Shown here piece after piece: positions 51,284 through 60,974 of a stretch of DNA of 64,000 nucleotides. A program made the translations under genes and the position numbers. Each line of letters begins with the position of its first letter. Position 1 is the first letter of the stretch. Under the pieces are notes generated by a model. The model saw only the letters and a list, made by a program, of their open reading frames with translations, was not told the origin of the DNA and did not search any database. Origin of the DNA: an uncultured Rhodospirillales bacterium (GTDB taxonomy: Bacteria > Pseudomonadota > Alphaproteobacteria > Acetobacterales > Acetobacteraceae); contig CAILMF010000054.1 of assembly GCA_903835235.1 (NCBI GenBank), positions 310,001 to 374,000 on the forward strand, in the 5' to 3' direction.

Positions 51284-52441
51284 ATGTCCAGCGAAGCGCT
51301 TGCGCCTTGGGCGGTCAGCCCCTCCACCTCCCGCGGCCGGCTGCATCCGGAACCCGGCGGCGACGCCCGCAGCCCGTACCAGCGGGACCGCGACCGCATC
51401 ATCCACGCCGCGGCCTTCCGCCGGCTGCAATACAAGACCCAGGTCTTCGTCTTCCATGAGGGCGATTATTTCCGCACCCGGCTGACCCATTCCATCGAGG
51501 TGGCGCAGATCGCGCGCTCCATCGCCCGCCGGCTGCGGCTAGACGAGGACCTGGCCGAGGCGCTGGCGCTGGCGCATGACCTGGGGCACCCGCCCTTCGG
51601 CCACGCCGGGGAGGAGGCGTTGGACGCGCAGATGCGCCCCTATGGCGGCTTCGACCACAATGCGCAGTCGCTCAAGGTGGTGACCCAGCTGGAGACGCGC
51701 TATGCCGCCTTCGACGGGCTGAACCTGACCTGGGAGACGCTGGAGGGCCTGGCCAAGCACAACGGCCCGCTGCGCCGCCCCAGCCCCTATATTGTCGAAT
51801 ACGACCGCCGCCACCCGCTGGAGCTGACCACCCATGCCAGCGCCGAGGCCCAGGTGGCCGCGATTTCCGATGACATCGCCTACAACAACCACGACCTGGA
51901 CGACGGCGTCCGCGCCCGGCTGTTCACGCTGGAGGAAGCGGCGACGCTGCCCTTGATCGGCGAGTGCTTCGAGGAGGCGCAGGCCCACCACCCCGGCATG
52001 GGGCGGGAACGCCTGATCAGCGAGACGGTGCGCCGCGTGATCAATCGCATGGTGCAGGACGTGGTGGACGAGGCCGAGCGCCGGATCGGGGCACTGAACC
52101 CGCGCAGCGCCGATGACATCCGCGCCGCCAGCGGCCCGATGGTGGTGTTCTCGGCCAGGATGCAGGAGGCGAACCAGGCGATTCGCGGCTTCCTGTTCGA
52201 GCGGATGTACCGGCATTGGCGGGTCAACCGGCAGATCCAGAAGTCCAAGCGGGTGAGCCAGTTGCTGTTCCAGCTGCTGCATGGCGGGCCGCAGATGCTG
52301 CCGGATGAATGGCGCCGCCGCGCCGGGGAGCCGGGCAGCGCCGAATGCGCCCGGTTGGTCTGCGACTACATCGCCGGCATGACCGACCGCTATGCGCTGG
52401 AGGAACACAAGCGGCTGACCGACCCAAACGTGCCGGGGTAG
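51284..52441 (+). CDS. dgt: Deoxyguanosinetriphosphate triphosphohydrolase-like protein
   Basis: A 385-residue HD-domain dNTP triphosphohydrolase. HD-site residues are His69 (RLTHSIEVAQIAR), His98-Asp99 (LAHDLGHPPFGHAGEEAL) and a later Asp in ISDDIAYNNHDLDDG. FRRLQYKTQVF near the N-terminus is the standard dGTPase-like block. It trims dNTP pools. Standing upstream of argS is its typical alphaproteobacterial position. Its stop codon starts a 29-bp direct repeat. Confidence 0.92.
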   Translation: MSSEALAPWAVSPSTSRGRLHPEPGGDARSPYQRDRDRIIHAAAFRRLQYKTQVFVFHEGDYFRTRLTHSIEVAQIARSIARRLRLDEDLAEALALAHDLGHPPFGHAGEEALDAQMRPYGGFDHNAQSLKVVTQLETRYAAFDGLNLTWETLEGLAKHNGPLRRPSPYIVEYDRRHPLELTTHASAEAQVAAISDDIAYNNHDLDDGVRARLFTLEEAATLPLIGECFEEAQAHHPGMGRERLISETVRRVINRMVQDVVDEAERRIGALNPRSADDIRAASGPMVVFSARMQEANQAIRGFLFERMYRHWRVNRQIQKSKRVSQLLFQLLHGGPQMLPDEWRRRAGEPGSAECARLVCDYIAGMTDRYALEEHKRLTDPNVPG

Positions 52442-52500
52442 CGTGTCCGGTGCCGCAGGCACCGGGGCGGCATGACCGATGCAGCAGGCACCGGGGTAGG
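52430..52500. repeat. 29-bp direct repeat (2.4 units) spanning the dgt stop codon
   Basis: Units at 52430-52458 and 52459-52487 plus a 13-base partial copy at 52488. The first 12 bases of unit 1 are the last three codons and TAG of dgt. Copies are imperfect, with conserved blocks CCGGGG and GCAG at the same offsets. Confidence 0.75.
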
Positions 52501-52535
52501 AAGCCGGGGCGCGACCGGCTAAACCCCTGGCCATC

Positions 52536-54389
52536 ATGAGCACCCACGACATCTTCGCCACGCTGCGCGCCCGCACCGTCGGCATCCTGGCGGAATTGCT
52601 GCCCGAGCTGCCCGCCGACAGTTTCGCGCGCGTGCAGATGGAGCCGCCGCGCGACGCCAGCCATGGCGACATGGCCACCAACGCCGCCATGGTGGTGGCC
52701 AAGCTGGCCAAGTTGCCTCCCCCAAAGCTGGCGGCGCAGTTGGCCGAGCGCCTGGCCGCCCTGCCGGAAGTGGCGGAAGCGGCGCCGGCCGGCCCCGGCT
52801 TCGTCAACCTGCGGCTGGAGGAAGGCTTTGTCCGCGCCCAGGTCGCCAGCGTGCTGGCGGCCGGCGAAGCCTATGGCGACAGCACGCTGGGCGGCGGGCT
52901 GAAGGTGAACCTGGAATACGTCTCGGCCAACCCGACTGGGCCGATGCATGTCGGCCATTGCCGCGGCGCGGTGGTGGGGGATGCGCTGGCGAACCTGCTG
53001 GCCAAGGCCGGCTATGCCGTGACCAAGGAATACTACATCAACGACGCCGGCGCGCAGGTGCAGGCGCTGGCCTGGGCCAGCTACTGGCGGTATTTGCAGG
53101 CGCTGCTGGCCACGCCGGAAGGCGCCGCGCTGGCCGCCGCCGGCCCAGCCAACCTGCGCGATTTCGCTGCTTCGCCGCGGGAGCGGGAGGATTTCGAGCG
53201 CGCCTTCGCGACCACCCTGCAATATGGCGGCGACTACCTGGTGCCGGTGGGGCAAGCCCTGGTGGCGCAGCGCGGCACGGCGCTGGTCCCGGGCGCCGAT
53301 GGCCAGCCGGGCGCCGCCGTCCTGGCGGAAATCCAGGCCACCACGGTGGCGATGATGATGGTCGATATCCGCGCCGACCTGGCCGCGCTGGGTGTGCAGC
53401 AGGACGTCTTCACCTCGGAACTCGCCCTGGTGCAGGCGCAGGCGGTCAGCACCGCCATCGCCACGCTCAGCGACAAGGGCCTGGTCTATGAAGGCGTGCT
53501 GGAGCCGCCCAAGGGCAAGACGCCGGACGACTGGGAAGCCCGCGAGCAGACCCTGTTCCGCTCCACCCAGTTCGGCGACGACGTGGACCGCCCGCTGCGC
53601 AAGAGCGACGGCAGCAACACCTACTTCGCCAACGACATCGCCTGCCACGCCGACAAGATCGCCCGCGGCGAGGCGCTGCTGATCGACGTGTGGGGCGCCG
53701 ACCATGGCGGCTATGTGAAGCGCATGCAGGCGGCGGTGAAGGCGCTGTCCGGCGGCGCCGTGCCGCTGGATGTGGTGCTGTGCCAGATCGTCCGCGTCAT
53801 GCGGAACGGCGAGCCGGTGCGGATGAGCAAGCGCGCCGGCACCTTCGTGACCCTGCGGGACCTGCTGGACGACCTGGCGGAGATGACCGGCAGCCAGTCG
53901 GCGGCGCGCGATGCGGTGCGCTTCACCATGCTGACCCGCAAGGCCGACGCGCAGATGGATTTCGACCTGGACCGCGCGGTGGAACAATCCCGCGAGAACC
54001 CGGCCTTCTACGTGCAATACGCCCATGCCCGCTGCCGTTCCGTGCTGCGCAGCGCCGGGGAACCCGCGGACCTGGCCAGCTCCCCGCTGGAAGCCCTGAC
54101 CGACCCGGCGGAATTGGCGCTGATCCGCCGCATCGCCACCTGGCCGCGCACGGTGGAAGCCGCCGCCCTGGCCCGCGAACCTCACCGGATCGCGTTTTTT
54201 CTCCATGACTTGGCGGGCGACTTTCATGTACTGTGGAACAAGGGGCGCGAGGACGCGACCCTGCGTTTCATTCGGGATGACGAGCCGGAGGCGACCCGGG
54301 CGCGGCTTGCGCTGGTTGCCGCCACGGCCACCGTCATCCGGTCCGGCTTGCAGGTGATGGGCGTGGAGGCGGTGCAGGAAATGCGCTGA
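52536..54389 (+). CDS. argS: Arginyl-tRNA synthetase
   Basis: A 617-residue class I synthetase charging tRNA-Arg. It has the N-terminal Add-1 domain, HVGH at 138-141 (SANPTGPMHVGHCRG), EYYINDAGAQ, and a MSKRAGTF KMSKS-like loop in the second half. The anticodon-binding all-helical C-terminal domain is complete. It begins about 95 bp after dgt, beyond the 29-bp repeat, and ends 20 bp before the SPOR gene. Confidence 0.97.
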   Translation: MSTHDIFATLRARTVGILAELLPELPADSFARVQMEPPRDASHGDMATNAAMVVAKLAKLPPPKLAAQLAERLAALPEVAEAAPAGPGFVNLRLEEGFVRAQVASVLAAGEAYGDSTLGGGLKVNLEYVSANPTGPMHVGHCRGAVVGDALANLLAKAGYAVTKEYYINDAGAQVQALAWASYWRYLQALLATPEGAALAAAGPANLRDFAASPREREDFERAFATTLQYGGDYLVPVGQALVAQRGTALVPGADGQPGAAVLAEIQATTVAMMMVDIRADLAALGVQQDVFTSELALVQAQAVSTAIATLSDKGLVYEGVLEPPKGKTPDDWEAREQTLFRSTQFGDDVDRPLRKSDGSNTYFANDIACHADKIARGEALLIDVWGADHGGYVKRMQAAVKALSGGAVPLDVVLCQIVRVMRNGEPVRMSKRAGTFVTLRDLLDDLAEMTGSQSAARDAVRFTMLTRKADAQMDFDLDRAVEQSRENPAFYVQYAHARCRSVLRSAGEPADLASSPLEALTDPAELALIRRIATWPRTVEAAALAREPHRIAFFLHDLAGDFHVLWNKGREDATLRFIRDDEPEATRARLALVAATATVIRSGLQVMGVEAVQEMR

Positions 54390-54409
54390 TCCCGCCCGGG
54401 GGAAGTACC

Positions 54410-55129
54410 ATGAGCGACATGCCGCTGCCGTCCTGGCGTTCGCAATCCGAGTCTCCCGCGGTGTCGCGGCGCATGCTTGTCGTGGCGGGTTCGCTGCTGG
54501 CCGGCATTGTGGCGCTGGGCCTGCTGGGCTGGGGCGTCAGCAAGCTGGGGCCGCGCGCCGTGCCGGTGGTGGAAGCCGAGACGACGCCGCTGAAGGTCCG
54601 CCCTGCCGCCCCCGGTGGCATGGTGGTGCCGAACCAGGACGAGACAATCTTCGACCGCCCCGGCGAGCGCCGGCAGGAACAGGTGTTGACGCCCGGGCGG
54701 GTCGCCCCTGGGCCGGAAGCGCCGCAGATGCAGTTGCTGCGCCAGCAGCAGCAGGCCGCCACCCAGCCGCGGCCGGAACCGGCGCCCGCCCCGCAGGCTC
54801 AGCAGCAGCAACTGGCCGTCGCGCCCCAGGCCGCCCGGCCAGCCGCGCCGGCACGCCCGGCCGCGACGCCGGCGGCTCCCGCCGGCCGTTGGCAGGTTCA
54901 GCTCGGCGCCCTTAACTCCGAGGCTTCGGCCCGCAGCGCCTGGGAAAGCGCGGTACGCAAGGTGCCTGAGCTGGCCAGCCGCCATCCGGTCATCACCGAA
55001 CTGAAGCGGGAGAACCAGCCGACCCTCTGGCGCCTGCGCGTGGGTGGCCTGGCGGATGTGGCGGCGGCCCGCGCCCTGTGCGATGCGGTCAAGGCCAAGG
55101 GCGGCAATTGCGTGGCCGTTTCGCCCTGA
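54410..55129 (+). CDS. SPOR domain-containing membrane protein
   Basis: A 239-residue bitopic protein. A short cytoplasmic N-terminus precedes one membrane helix (about 22-43), a Pro/Gln-rich periplasmic linker (about 60-155) and a C-terminal SPOR domain (about 157-239, starting WQVQLGALNSEASA). SPOR domains bind denuded peptidoglycan glycans at the septum. Its stop overlaps the nagZ start (TGATG), linking it to cell-wall turnover. Confidence 0.92.
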   Translation: MSDMPLPSWRSQSESPAVSRRMLVVAGSLLAGIVALGLLGWGVSKLGPRAVPVVEAETTPLKVRPAAPGGMVVPNQDETIFDRPGERRQEQVLTPGRVAPGPEAPQMQLLRQQQQAATQPRPEPAPAPQAQQQQLAVAPQAARPAAPARPAATPAAPAGRWQVQLGALNSEASARSAWESAVRKVPELASRHPVITELKRENQPTLWRLRVGGLADVAAARALCDAVKAKGGNCVAVSP

Positions 55130-56121
55130 TGAGCGCGCCGCGCGCCGCCATCGTCGGTGTCGCCGGCACCGTACTGACCGCTGACGAAATGGCGCTGTTC
55201 CGTGCCACCCCGCCGCTCGGCGCCATCCTGTTTGCCCGCAATGTCGCCACGCCAGAGCAGGTGAGGGCGCTGAACGCCAGCCTGCGCGACCTGCTGGGAG
55301 CCGAGGCGCCGATCCTGGTGGACCAGGAAGGCGGCCGCGTCGCCCGGCTGCGGCCGCCGCACTGGCCGGTCTTCCCGCCCGCCAGCACCTTCGAGAACCT
55401 GTCCGCGCCGGCCGCCGAGGCCAATGCCGCGCTGCTCGGCCTGACCTGCCGCGATGCCGGCTTCGACGTGGTCTGCGCCCCGGTGCTGGACCTGCGCCTG
55501 CCGGGCGCGCATGGCGTCATCGGTGACCGCGCCTTCAGCGCCGAGCCGGCCGAGGTTGCCCGGCTGGGCGCCGCCTGGGTGCGTGGGCTGCACAGCGCCG
55601 GCTGCATCCCCGTGGTCAAGCACATCCCAGGCCATGGCCGCGCCATGGTGGACAGCCACCTGGACCTGCCCCGGGTCAGCGCCAGCCGCGCCGAGCTGGC
55701 CGCGGACCTGGCGCCCTTCGCCGCGCTGGCGGCCAGCGGCGCCTGGGCGATGACGGCCCATATCCTCTACGAAGCGTTGGATGCCGTATTGCCGGCGACG
55801 CTTTCGCCCAGCGTCATCAGCGGCATCATCCGCGGCGAGATCGGCTTCGACGGGGTGCTGGTCAGCGACGACCTGGCGATGCAGGCGCTGCGCGGCCAGC
55901 CGGGCGCGCTGGCGGCGCAGTCCATCGCTGCCGGCTGCGACGTGGTGCTGCACTGCACCGGCGTGCTGGCGGAAACCGCCGACGCGCTGGCCGGCTGCCC
56001 CGTGCTGTCCGACCGCGCTGCCGCCCGCCTGGCGCAGGCCCGCGCCGCCGCTCGGCCGCAGCCGCTGGATGCCGCCGCCTTGTTGGCCCTGCGCGACGCT
56101 GAACTGGCCGCAGCCGCGTGA
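55129..56121 (+). CDS. nagZ: Beta-N-acetylhexosaminidase
   Basis: A 330-residue cytoplasmic GH3 enzyme that removes GlcNAc from recycled muropeptides. It has the NagZ loop KHIPGHGRAMVDSH (164-177) with the His-Asp pair. The catalytic nucleophile Asp is in VLVSDDLAM near 247. Short single-domain length is as usual. Coupled to the SPOR gene upstream (TGATG) and to an M50 protease gene downstream (GTGA). Confidence 0.94.
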   Translation: MSAPRAAIVGVAGTVLTADEMALFRATPPLGAILFARNVATPEQVRALNASLRDLLGAEAPILVDQEGGRVARLRPPHWPVFPPASTFENLSAPAAEANAALLGLTCRDAGFDVVCAPVLDLRLPGAHGVIGDRAFSAEPAEVARLGAAWVRGLHSAGCIPVVKHIPGHGRAMVDSHLDLPRVSASRAELAADLAPFAALAASGAWAMTAHILYEALDAVLPATLSPSVISGIIRGEIGFDGVLVSDDLAMQALRGQPGALAAQSIAAGCDVVLHCTGVLAETADALAGCPVLSDRAAARLAQARAAARPQPLDAAALLALRDAELAAAA

Positions 56122-56828
56122 CCTGGCTGCCCGAGTTCCTGGCGGCGGCGCTTGCCTCCATTTTGGCCATCACCCTGCATGAAGCCGCGCATGGCTACGC
56201 CGCCCTGTGGTTGGGCGACCCAACCGCCAAGCAGGCCGGCCGGCTGAGCCTGAACCCGATCCGCCATATCGACCCGGTGGGCACCATCCTGCTGCCGGCG
56301 GTGCTGGTGGTGGGGCAGTTGCTGACGCTGGGGCGGATCGAGTTCATGTTCGGCTGGGCCAAGCCGGTGCCGGTGAACGCCATGCTGCTGTGGCGCTCCC
56401 CCAGGCGCAGCGCACGCCTGGGCATGGCGCTGGTGGCGGCGGCGGGGCCGCTGATGAACTTCTTCCTGGCCTGGGCCAGTGGCCTGCTGGCCCACCCGGC
56501 GGGGGCGCTGGACGGATGGCTCTCGCCCGACTCGGTGGCGTGGGTCTATCGCTTCATCGGCCTGTCGATCCTGGCCAACCTTGTGCTTGGGATGTTCAAC
56601 CTGCTGCCCATTCCCCCCCTGGATGGCGGACGCATCATGGCCGGCGTGCTGCCGGCCCCCTTGGCCTGGCGCTTCATGCAACTGGAGCGCTGGGGCATTC
56701 TGATCGTGCTGCTTGGCGTCTTCATCCTGCCCCGCGTGGTGCCGGGGGTAGACCCCGTGGGCTGGGCGCTGCGGCATGTGGTCTCGGCCGCGTTCCAGGC
56801 GGTGCTCTGGGCCTCCGGCAATGTCTGA
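56118..56828 (+). CDS. Site-2 protease family (M50) zinc metalloprotease
   Basis: A 236-residue inner-membrane protease with about five to six helices. The zinc motif HEAAH is at 21-25, and the third ligand region is NLLPIPPLDGGRI near 160. GTG start at 56118 overlaps the nagZ stop; no better ATG precedes HEAAH. The small form lacks PDZ and CBS domains. It lies between nagZ and scpA and overlaps scpA by 8 bp, so it belongs to the operon, but its substrate is unknown. Confidence 0.9.
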   Translation: MTWLPEFLAAALASILAITLHEAAHGYAALWLGDPTAKQAGRLSLNPIRHIDPVGTILLPAVLVVGQLLTLGRIEFMFGWAKPVPVNAMLLWRSPRRSARLGMALVAAAGPLMNFFLAWASGLLAHPAGALDGWLSPDSVAWVYRFIGLSILANLVLGMFNLLPIPPLDGGRIMAGVLPAPLAWRFMQLERWGILIVLLGVFILPRVVPGVDPVGWALRHVVSAAFQAVLWASGNV

Positions 56829-57591
56829 ACCGACCCGCGAGGCCGACCCAGCCCTCGTCCTGCACCTCCAGGGCTTTGAAGGCCCGCTGGAACTGCTGTT
56901 GGAACTGGCGCGGGCGCAGAAAGTAGAGATCCGGCAGATCTCCATCCTGGCGCTGGTCGATCAATTCCTGGCGGTGGTCGAGGGCGCCCGGCGGATTCGG
57001 CTGGAGCTTGCGGCTGACTGGCTGGTGATGGCGGCCTGGCTGGCCTGGCTGAAGTCCCGCCTGCTGGTGCCCGAGGAAGCCACGCCGGAGGAAGACGCCG
57101 AAGCCCTGGCCATGGCGCTGACCGACCGGCTGGTGGTGCTGGAACAGATGCGCGCCGCCGCCGCCTGGCTCGGCGCCCGGCCGCAGCTGGGGCGTGAGAG
57201 CTTTGCCCGCGGCGCCGCCGAGAGCCTGAAGGTCGAGGACCGCAGCGGGATTTCCGCCGATCTTTCCAGCCTGCTGCAGGCCTATGCCGGCGCCCGTCGC
57301 CGTGCCCTGGCACAGCGCCCCTATGTGCCCAAGCACCGCAAGCTGTGGACGGTGCAGGAAGCGGTGGAGCGGCTTTCCCGGCTGGTCGGCAAGCTGCCGG
57401 GCTGGGAAGTGCTGCTGAGCTTCCTGCCGGAGGGGGTGTTCGACCCCATTGAGCAGCGCGCCGCCGTGGCCGCCACGCTGATCGCGGCGCTGGAAACCGC
57501 CCGTGGCGGCGCCATCGAGCTGCGCCAGGACCGCGCCTTCGGGCCGATCCTGCTGCGCCGGGCCGGGGAGGGGACGGCACATGCCGCCTGA
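56821..57591 (+). CDS. scpA: Segregation and condensation protein A
   Basis: A 256-residue kleisin that bridges the SMC heads in chromosome condensation. The N-terminus is diagnostic: LQGFEGPLELLLELARAQKVEI, then LVMAAWLAWLKSRLLVPE. A C-terminal winged-helix part begins near TAARGGAIELRQ-like sequence (ETARGGAIELRQDRAFG). Overlaps the M50 gene (8 bp) and scpB (11 bp). Confidence 0.94.
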   Translation: MSEPTREADPALVLHLQGFEGPLELLLELARAQKVEIRQISILALVDQFLAVVEGARRIRLELAADWLVMAAWLAWLKSRLLVPEEATPEEDAEALAMALTDRLVVLEQMRAAAAWLGARPQLGRESFARGAAESLKVEDRSGISADLSSLLQAYAGARRRALAQRPYVPKHRKLWTVQEAVERLSRLVGKLPGWEVLLSFLPEGVFDPIEQRAAVAATLIAALETARGGAIELRQDRAFGPILLRRAGEGTAHAA

Positions 57592-58267
57592 GGATTTCAC
57601 CGCCGAGGATATGCTGGACTGGGCCGAGGCGCCCATGGCAGCGCCCAGCCCCATGCCGGCGCATGCGCTGGCGCCGCCGGACCTGATCCCGGCCGACCCT
57701 GCCGCCTTTGAGCATGGGCTGCGCCTGGCCGAGGCGTTGATTTTTGCCAGCGATCGGCCGGTGACTGCGGCCCGGCTGCAACAGGTGCTGCCCGAGGGGC
57801 TTTCCGCCCAGGCGGTGCTGACCGCGCTGGTGGCCCGCAGCGCCGACCGCCCGGCGCAATGCGTGGAGGTGGCCGGCGGCTTCGCGTTTCGGACCGCGCC
57901 TGAGCTTGCTCCGGCGCTGACCCGCGTGGTGGAGGTGCCGCGCCGGCTGCCGCGCGTGGCCATGGAAACCCTGGCGATCATTGCCTACCACCAGCCGGTT
58001 ACCCGGGCCGAGGTGGAGGAAATCCGCGGCGCCAGCCTGTCTCAGCAAACCTTGGAGGCCCTGCTGGAAATGGGCTTGGTCGCCCCGCGCGGCCGCAAGG
58101 AGGTGCCGGGCCGGCCCAGCCTGTGGGGCACCACGCCGCGCTTCCTGGAGCAGTTCAGCCTGAAATCCCTGCAGGACCTGCCACGCAAGGAGGAATTGGT
58201 GAACGAACCAGGCCCCCTGCTGCGCGCCGTTGCCGCTACGGATAAAGACGCCGCCGAGGCGGCCTGA
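57581..58267 (+). CDS. scpB: Segregation and condensation protein B
   Basis: A 228-residue double winged-helix partner of ScpA. An N-terminal acidic, Pro-rich extension (1-40) precedes AEALIFASDRPVTAARL. The core signature AIIAYHQPVTRAEVEEIRG follows, then PGRPSLWGTTPRFLEQF. The start at 57581 lies inside scpA. A 94-bp gap follows before tatB. Confidence 0.94.
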   Translation: MPPEDFTAEDMLDWAEAPMAAPSPMPAHALAPPDLIPADPAAFEHGLRLAEALIFASDRPVTAARLQQVLPEGLSAQAVLTALVARSADRPAQCVEVAGGFAFRTAPELAPALTRVVEVPRRLPRVAMETLAIIAYHQPVTRAEVEEIRGASLSQQTLEALLEMGLVAPRGRKEVPGRPSLWGTTPRFLEQFSLKSLQDLPRKEELVNEPGPLLRAVAATDKDAAEAA

Positions 58268-58361
58268 AAAACCTTCTCGGTATCCCCACATTGTTGAGGC
58301 GGCGCCTTCCTGCTAACCCATTCGCCTTGCCGCTGCGGCGGCTTCTCCCATTGGGGACGGA

Positions 58362-58895
58362 ATGTTCGACCTCGCCTGGTCTGAAATTGCATTGATCGCC
58401 GTCGTGGCGGTCGTCGTCATCGGGCCCAAGGACCTGCCCGATGCGGTGCGGGGCGTTGCCCGCATGGTGCGCAAGGCGCGCCAGATGGCCGGCGAGTTTC
58501 GCGGCCAGGCCGACGAGCTTGTGCGCGAAGCGAACCTGCACGAGGTGCGGGATTCGCTGAACGAAATCCGCAACTTCAACGTCCGTGACACTTTCGAGAA
58601 GACGGTGGACGGCGACGGCACGCTGCGGAAATCCTTCGCGGACGACCCGCTGCGCGACCACCCGCACACCAGCTATGGCGACACCACGCCAGGGGCGGGG
58701 CTGGGCGCGTACAATGGCGGCGACAGCCTGGCCGGGGCGGACAGCCTGGCCGGCGCCGCGCCTGCCTTCGTGCCGCCGGAAACCGCCCACCCCGTGGCCG
58801 AGGCTCCGCCGGCCATCGCCGAACCGCCGGCACCGCCTGCCTTCATCCCGCCGGGGCAGACGCCGCCCTCGGGCGCGCCCACCCACAACGCCTGA
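58362..58895 (+). CDS. tatB: Sec-independent protein translocase protein TatB
   Basis: A 177-residue Tat receptor component. N-terminal membrane helix MFDLAWSEIALIAVVAVVVIG is followed by the GPKDLPDAVRG hinge and a long amphipathic helix (about 28-80). A Pro/Ala-rich tail (about 115-177) completes it. The length and FDLAWSE start mark TatB rather than TatA. No tatA gene lies between scpB and tatB. tatC follows after 9 bp. Confidence 0.93.
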   Translation: MFDLAWSEIALIAVVAVVVIGPKDLPDAVRGVARMVRKARQMAGEFRGQADELVREANLHEVRDSLNEIRNFNVRDTFEKTVDGDGTLRKSFADDPLRDHPHTSYGDTTPGAGLGAYNGGDSLAGADSLAGAAPAFVPPETAHPVAEAPPAIAEPPAPPAFIPPGQTPPSGAPTHNA

Positions 58896-58904
58896 GTATC
58901 GCCC

Positions 58905-59687
58905 GTGCCGCCTGAATCGGAAGACACGATCGACGACAAGCCGATGCCGTTGATCGACCACCTGCTGGAGTTGCGCCGGCGGTTGCTGTGGTCGGTCGGC
59001 GCCTTCGCAATCTGCTTCTCCGTCTGCTATTATTTCTCGGCCCAGATCTACGGCTTCCTGGCGCAACCGCTGGCCGACATTCTGGTGGCGCAGGGCGGCG
59101 GCGAGCGCCGCATGATCTTCACCGCGCTGTACGAGGCCTTCTTCACCTACCTGAAGGTGGCGTTCTTCGGCGCCGTCTTCTTCAGCTTCCCGATGTGGGC
59201 GACGCAGCTTTGGCTGTTCATCGCGCCGGGCCTGTACAAAAGCGAAAAGAAGGCGGTCACGCCGTTCCTGGTGGCCTCGCCCTTCCTGTTCGTGGCCGGG
59301 GCGGCGCTGGCCTACTACTTCATCTTCCCGCTGGCCTGGCAGTTCTTCATCAGCTTCGAGACCTCGCCGGGCGATGGCGGCATTCCGGTGCAGCTGGAAG
59401 CCAAGGTCAGCGAATACCTGTCGCTGGTCATGCAGATGATCCTGGCCTTCGGCCTCGCCTTCCAGATGCCGGTGGCGCTGACGCTGCTGTGCCGCGTGGG
59501 CATTCTGCAGGTGGAGACGCTGCGCAAGGGCCGGCGCTACGCCATCGTCGCCATTTTCGTGGTGGCCGCTGTGCTGACGCCGCCGGATATCATCAGCCAG
59601 GTCGGCTTGGCCGTGCCGATGATCATCCTGTACGAGCTGTCGATCTGGGCGGCGATCTGGATGACCCCGAAGAAGCCCAAGACCTAG
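58905..59687 (+). CDS. tatC: Sec-independent protein translocase protein TatC
   Basis: A 260-residue six-helix membrane protein that binds twin-arginine signal peptides. MPLIDHLLELRRRLLWSV is the canonical N-terminal region, with the conserved Glu in the first periplasmic/cytoplasmic loop segment YEAFFTYLKVAFF. Helix 6 region ends VPMIILYELSIW. Start is GTG at 58905. The short cytoplasmic tail is typical. serS follows after 12 bp. Confidence 0.95.
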   Translation: MPPESEDTIDDKPMPLIDHLLELRRRLLWSVGAFAICFSVCYYFSAQIYGFLAQPLADILVAQGGGERRMIFTALYEAFFTYLKVAFFGAVFFSFPMWATQLWLFIAPGLYKSEKKAVTPFLVASPFLFVAGAALAYYFIFPLAWQFFISFETSPGDGGIPVQLEAKVSEYLSLVMQMILAFGLAFQMPVALTLLCRVGILQVETLRKGRRYAIVAIFVVAAVLTPPDIISQVGLAVPMIILYELSIWAAIWMTPKKPKT

Positions 59688-59699
59688 GGTTTTTGTGAG

Positions 59700-60974
59700 A
59701 TGCACGATATTCGCCTGGTGCGGGCCGAGCCCGCCGCCTTCGATGCCGCCATGGCGCGGCGCGGCCTGGCCCCGCTGAGCGACCAGGTGCTGGCCTTGGA
59801 CAGCACCCGCCGCGCCGCCCAGGCTGCGGTGCAGGAAAAGCAGTCCCGCCGCAACGCGCTAGCCAAGGAGATTGGCCAGGGCAAGCGCGGCGGTGCCGAT
59901 ACCAGTGTGTTGGAGGCCGAGGCCACCAGCCTGCGCGACGATATGGCGGCGCTGGAGGGTGAGGCCAAGGCGGCGGACGAGGCGCAGCTGCGGCTGCTGG
60001 AAGCCCTGCCCAATATCCTCGACGCCGATGTGCCCGAGGGCCGCGACGAGGCCGACAACGTGGTGCTGCACCAGCATGGGGAGCCGGCCACGCTGCCCTT
60101 CGCCGCACGCCAGCACTTCGAACTGGGCGAAGCGCTGGGCATGATGGACTTCTCCAACGCCGCCAAGCTGGCCGGCGCCCGCTTCACCGTGCTGAAGGGC
60201 GCCCTGGCCCGCATGGAACGCGCGCTGGGCCAGTGGATGCTGACCCTGCACACCGACCAGCACGGCTATACCGAAACCCAGGTGCCGCTGCTGGTGAACG
60301 ACGCCACCATGTATGGCACCGGGCAGTTGCCGAAGTTCGAGGAAGACCTGTTCAAGACCACGGACGGCCGCTACCTGATCCCGACCGCCGAGGTGCCGCT
60401 GACCAACCTGGTGCGCGACGAGATCCTGGCCGAATCCGCGTTGCCGCTGCGCTACACCGCGCTCAGCCCCTGCTTCCGCAGCGAGGCCGGCAGCGCCGGG
60501 CGCGACACGCGGGGCATGCTGCGCCAGCACCAGTTCAACAAGGTGGAAATGGTTAGCATATGCCGGCCGCAGGACAGCGACGCCGAGCATGAGCGGATGA
60601 CCGCCTGCGCCGAGCGCGTGCTGACGGAACTGGGCCTGACCTGGCGCCGCCTGTTCCTCTGCGCCGGCGATACCGGCTTCGGCGCCGCCCGCACCTACGA
60701 CCTGGAGGTCTGGCTGCCGGGGCAGGGGATGTGGCGTGAGATTTCTTCATGCTCCAACTGCCGGGACTTCCAGGCGCGGCGGATGAACGCGCGCTACAAG
60801 CCGGCCGAGGGCAAGGGCAACATCTTCGCCCATACGCTGAACGGCAGCGGCGTGGCCGTGGGCCGCGCGCTGATCGCCGTGATGGAGACGCACCAGCAGG
60901 CCGATGGCAGTATATTGGTGCCGGAGGTGCTGGTGCCGTTCATGGGCGGGCTGGGGCGCATCGCGGCGGCCTGA
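59700..60974 (+). CDS. serS: Seryl-tRNA synthetase
   Basis: A 424-residue class II synthetase. The N-terminal antiparallel coiled-coil arm (about 25-110) contacts the long variable arm of tRNA-Ser. Class II motif 2 is in [28 protein letters not shown], and motif 3 is in [25 protein letters not shown] start fits the family. The stop codon lies at the edge of a 34-bp tandem array that fills the gap to the convergent ATPase gene. Confidence 0.96.
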   Translation: MHDIRLVRAEPAAFDAAMARRGLAPLSDQVLALDSTRRAAQAAVQEKQSRRNALAKEIGQGKRGGADTSVLEAEATSLRDDMAALEGEAKAADEAQLRLLEALPNILDADVPEGRDEADNVVLHQHGEPATLPFAARQHFELGEALGMMDFSNAAKLAGARFTVLKGALARMERALGQWMLTLHTDQHGYTETQVPLLVNDATMYGTGQLPKFEEDLFKTTDGRYLIPTAEVPLTNLVRDEILAESALPLRYTALSPCFRSEAGSAGRDTRGMLRQHQFNKVEMVSICRPQDSDAEHERMTACAERVLTELGLTWRRLFLCAGDTGFGAARTYDLEVWLPGQGMWREISSCSNCRDFQARRMNARYKPAEGKGNIFAHTLNGSGVAVGRALIAVMETHQQADGSILVPEVLVPFMGGLGRIAAA

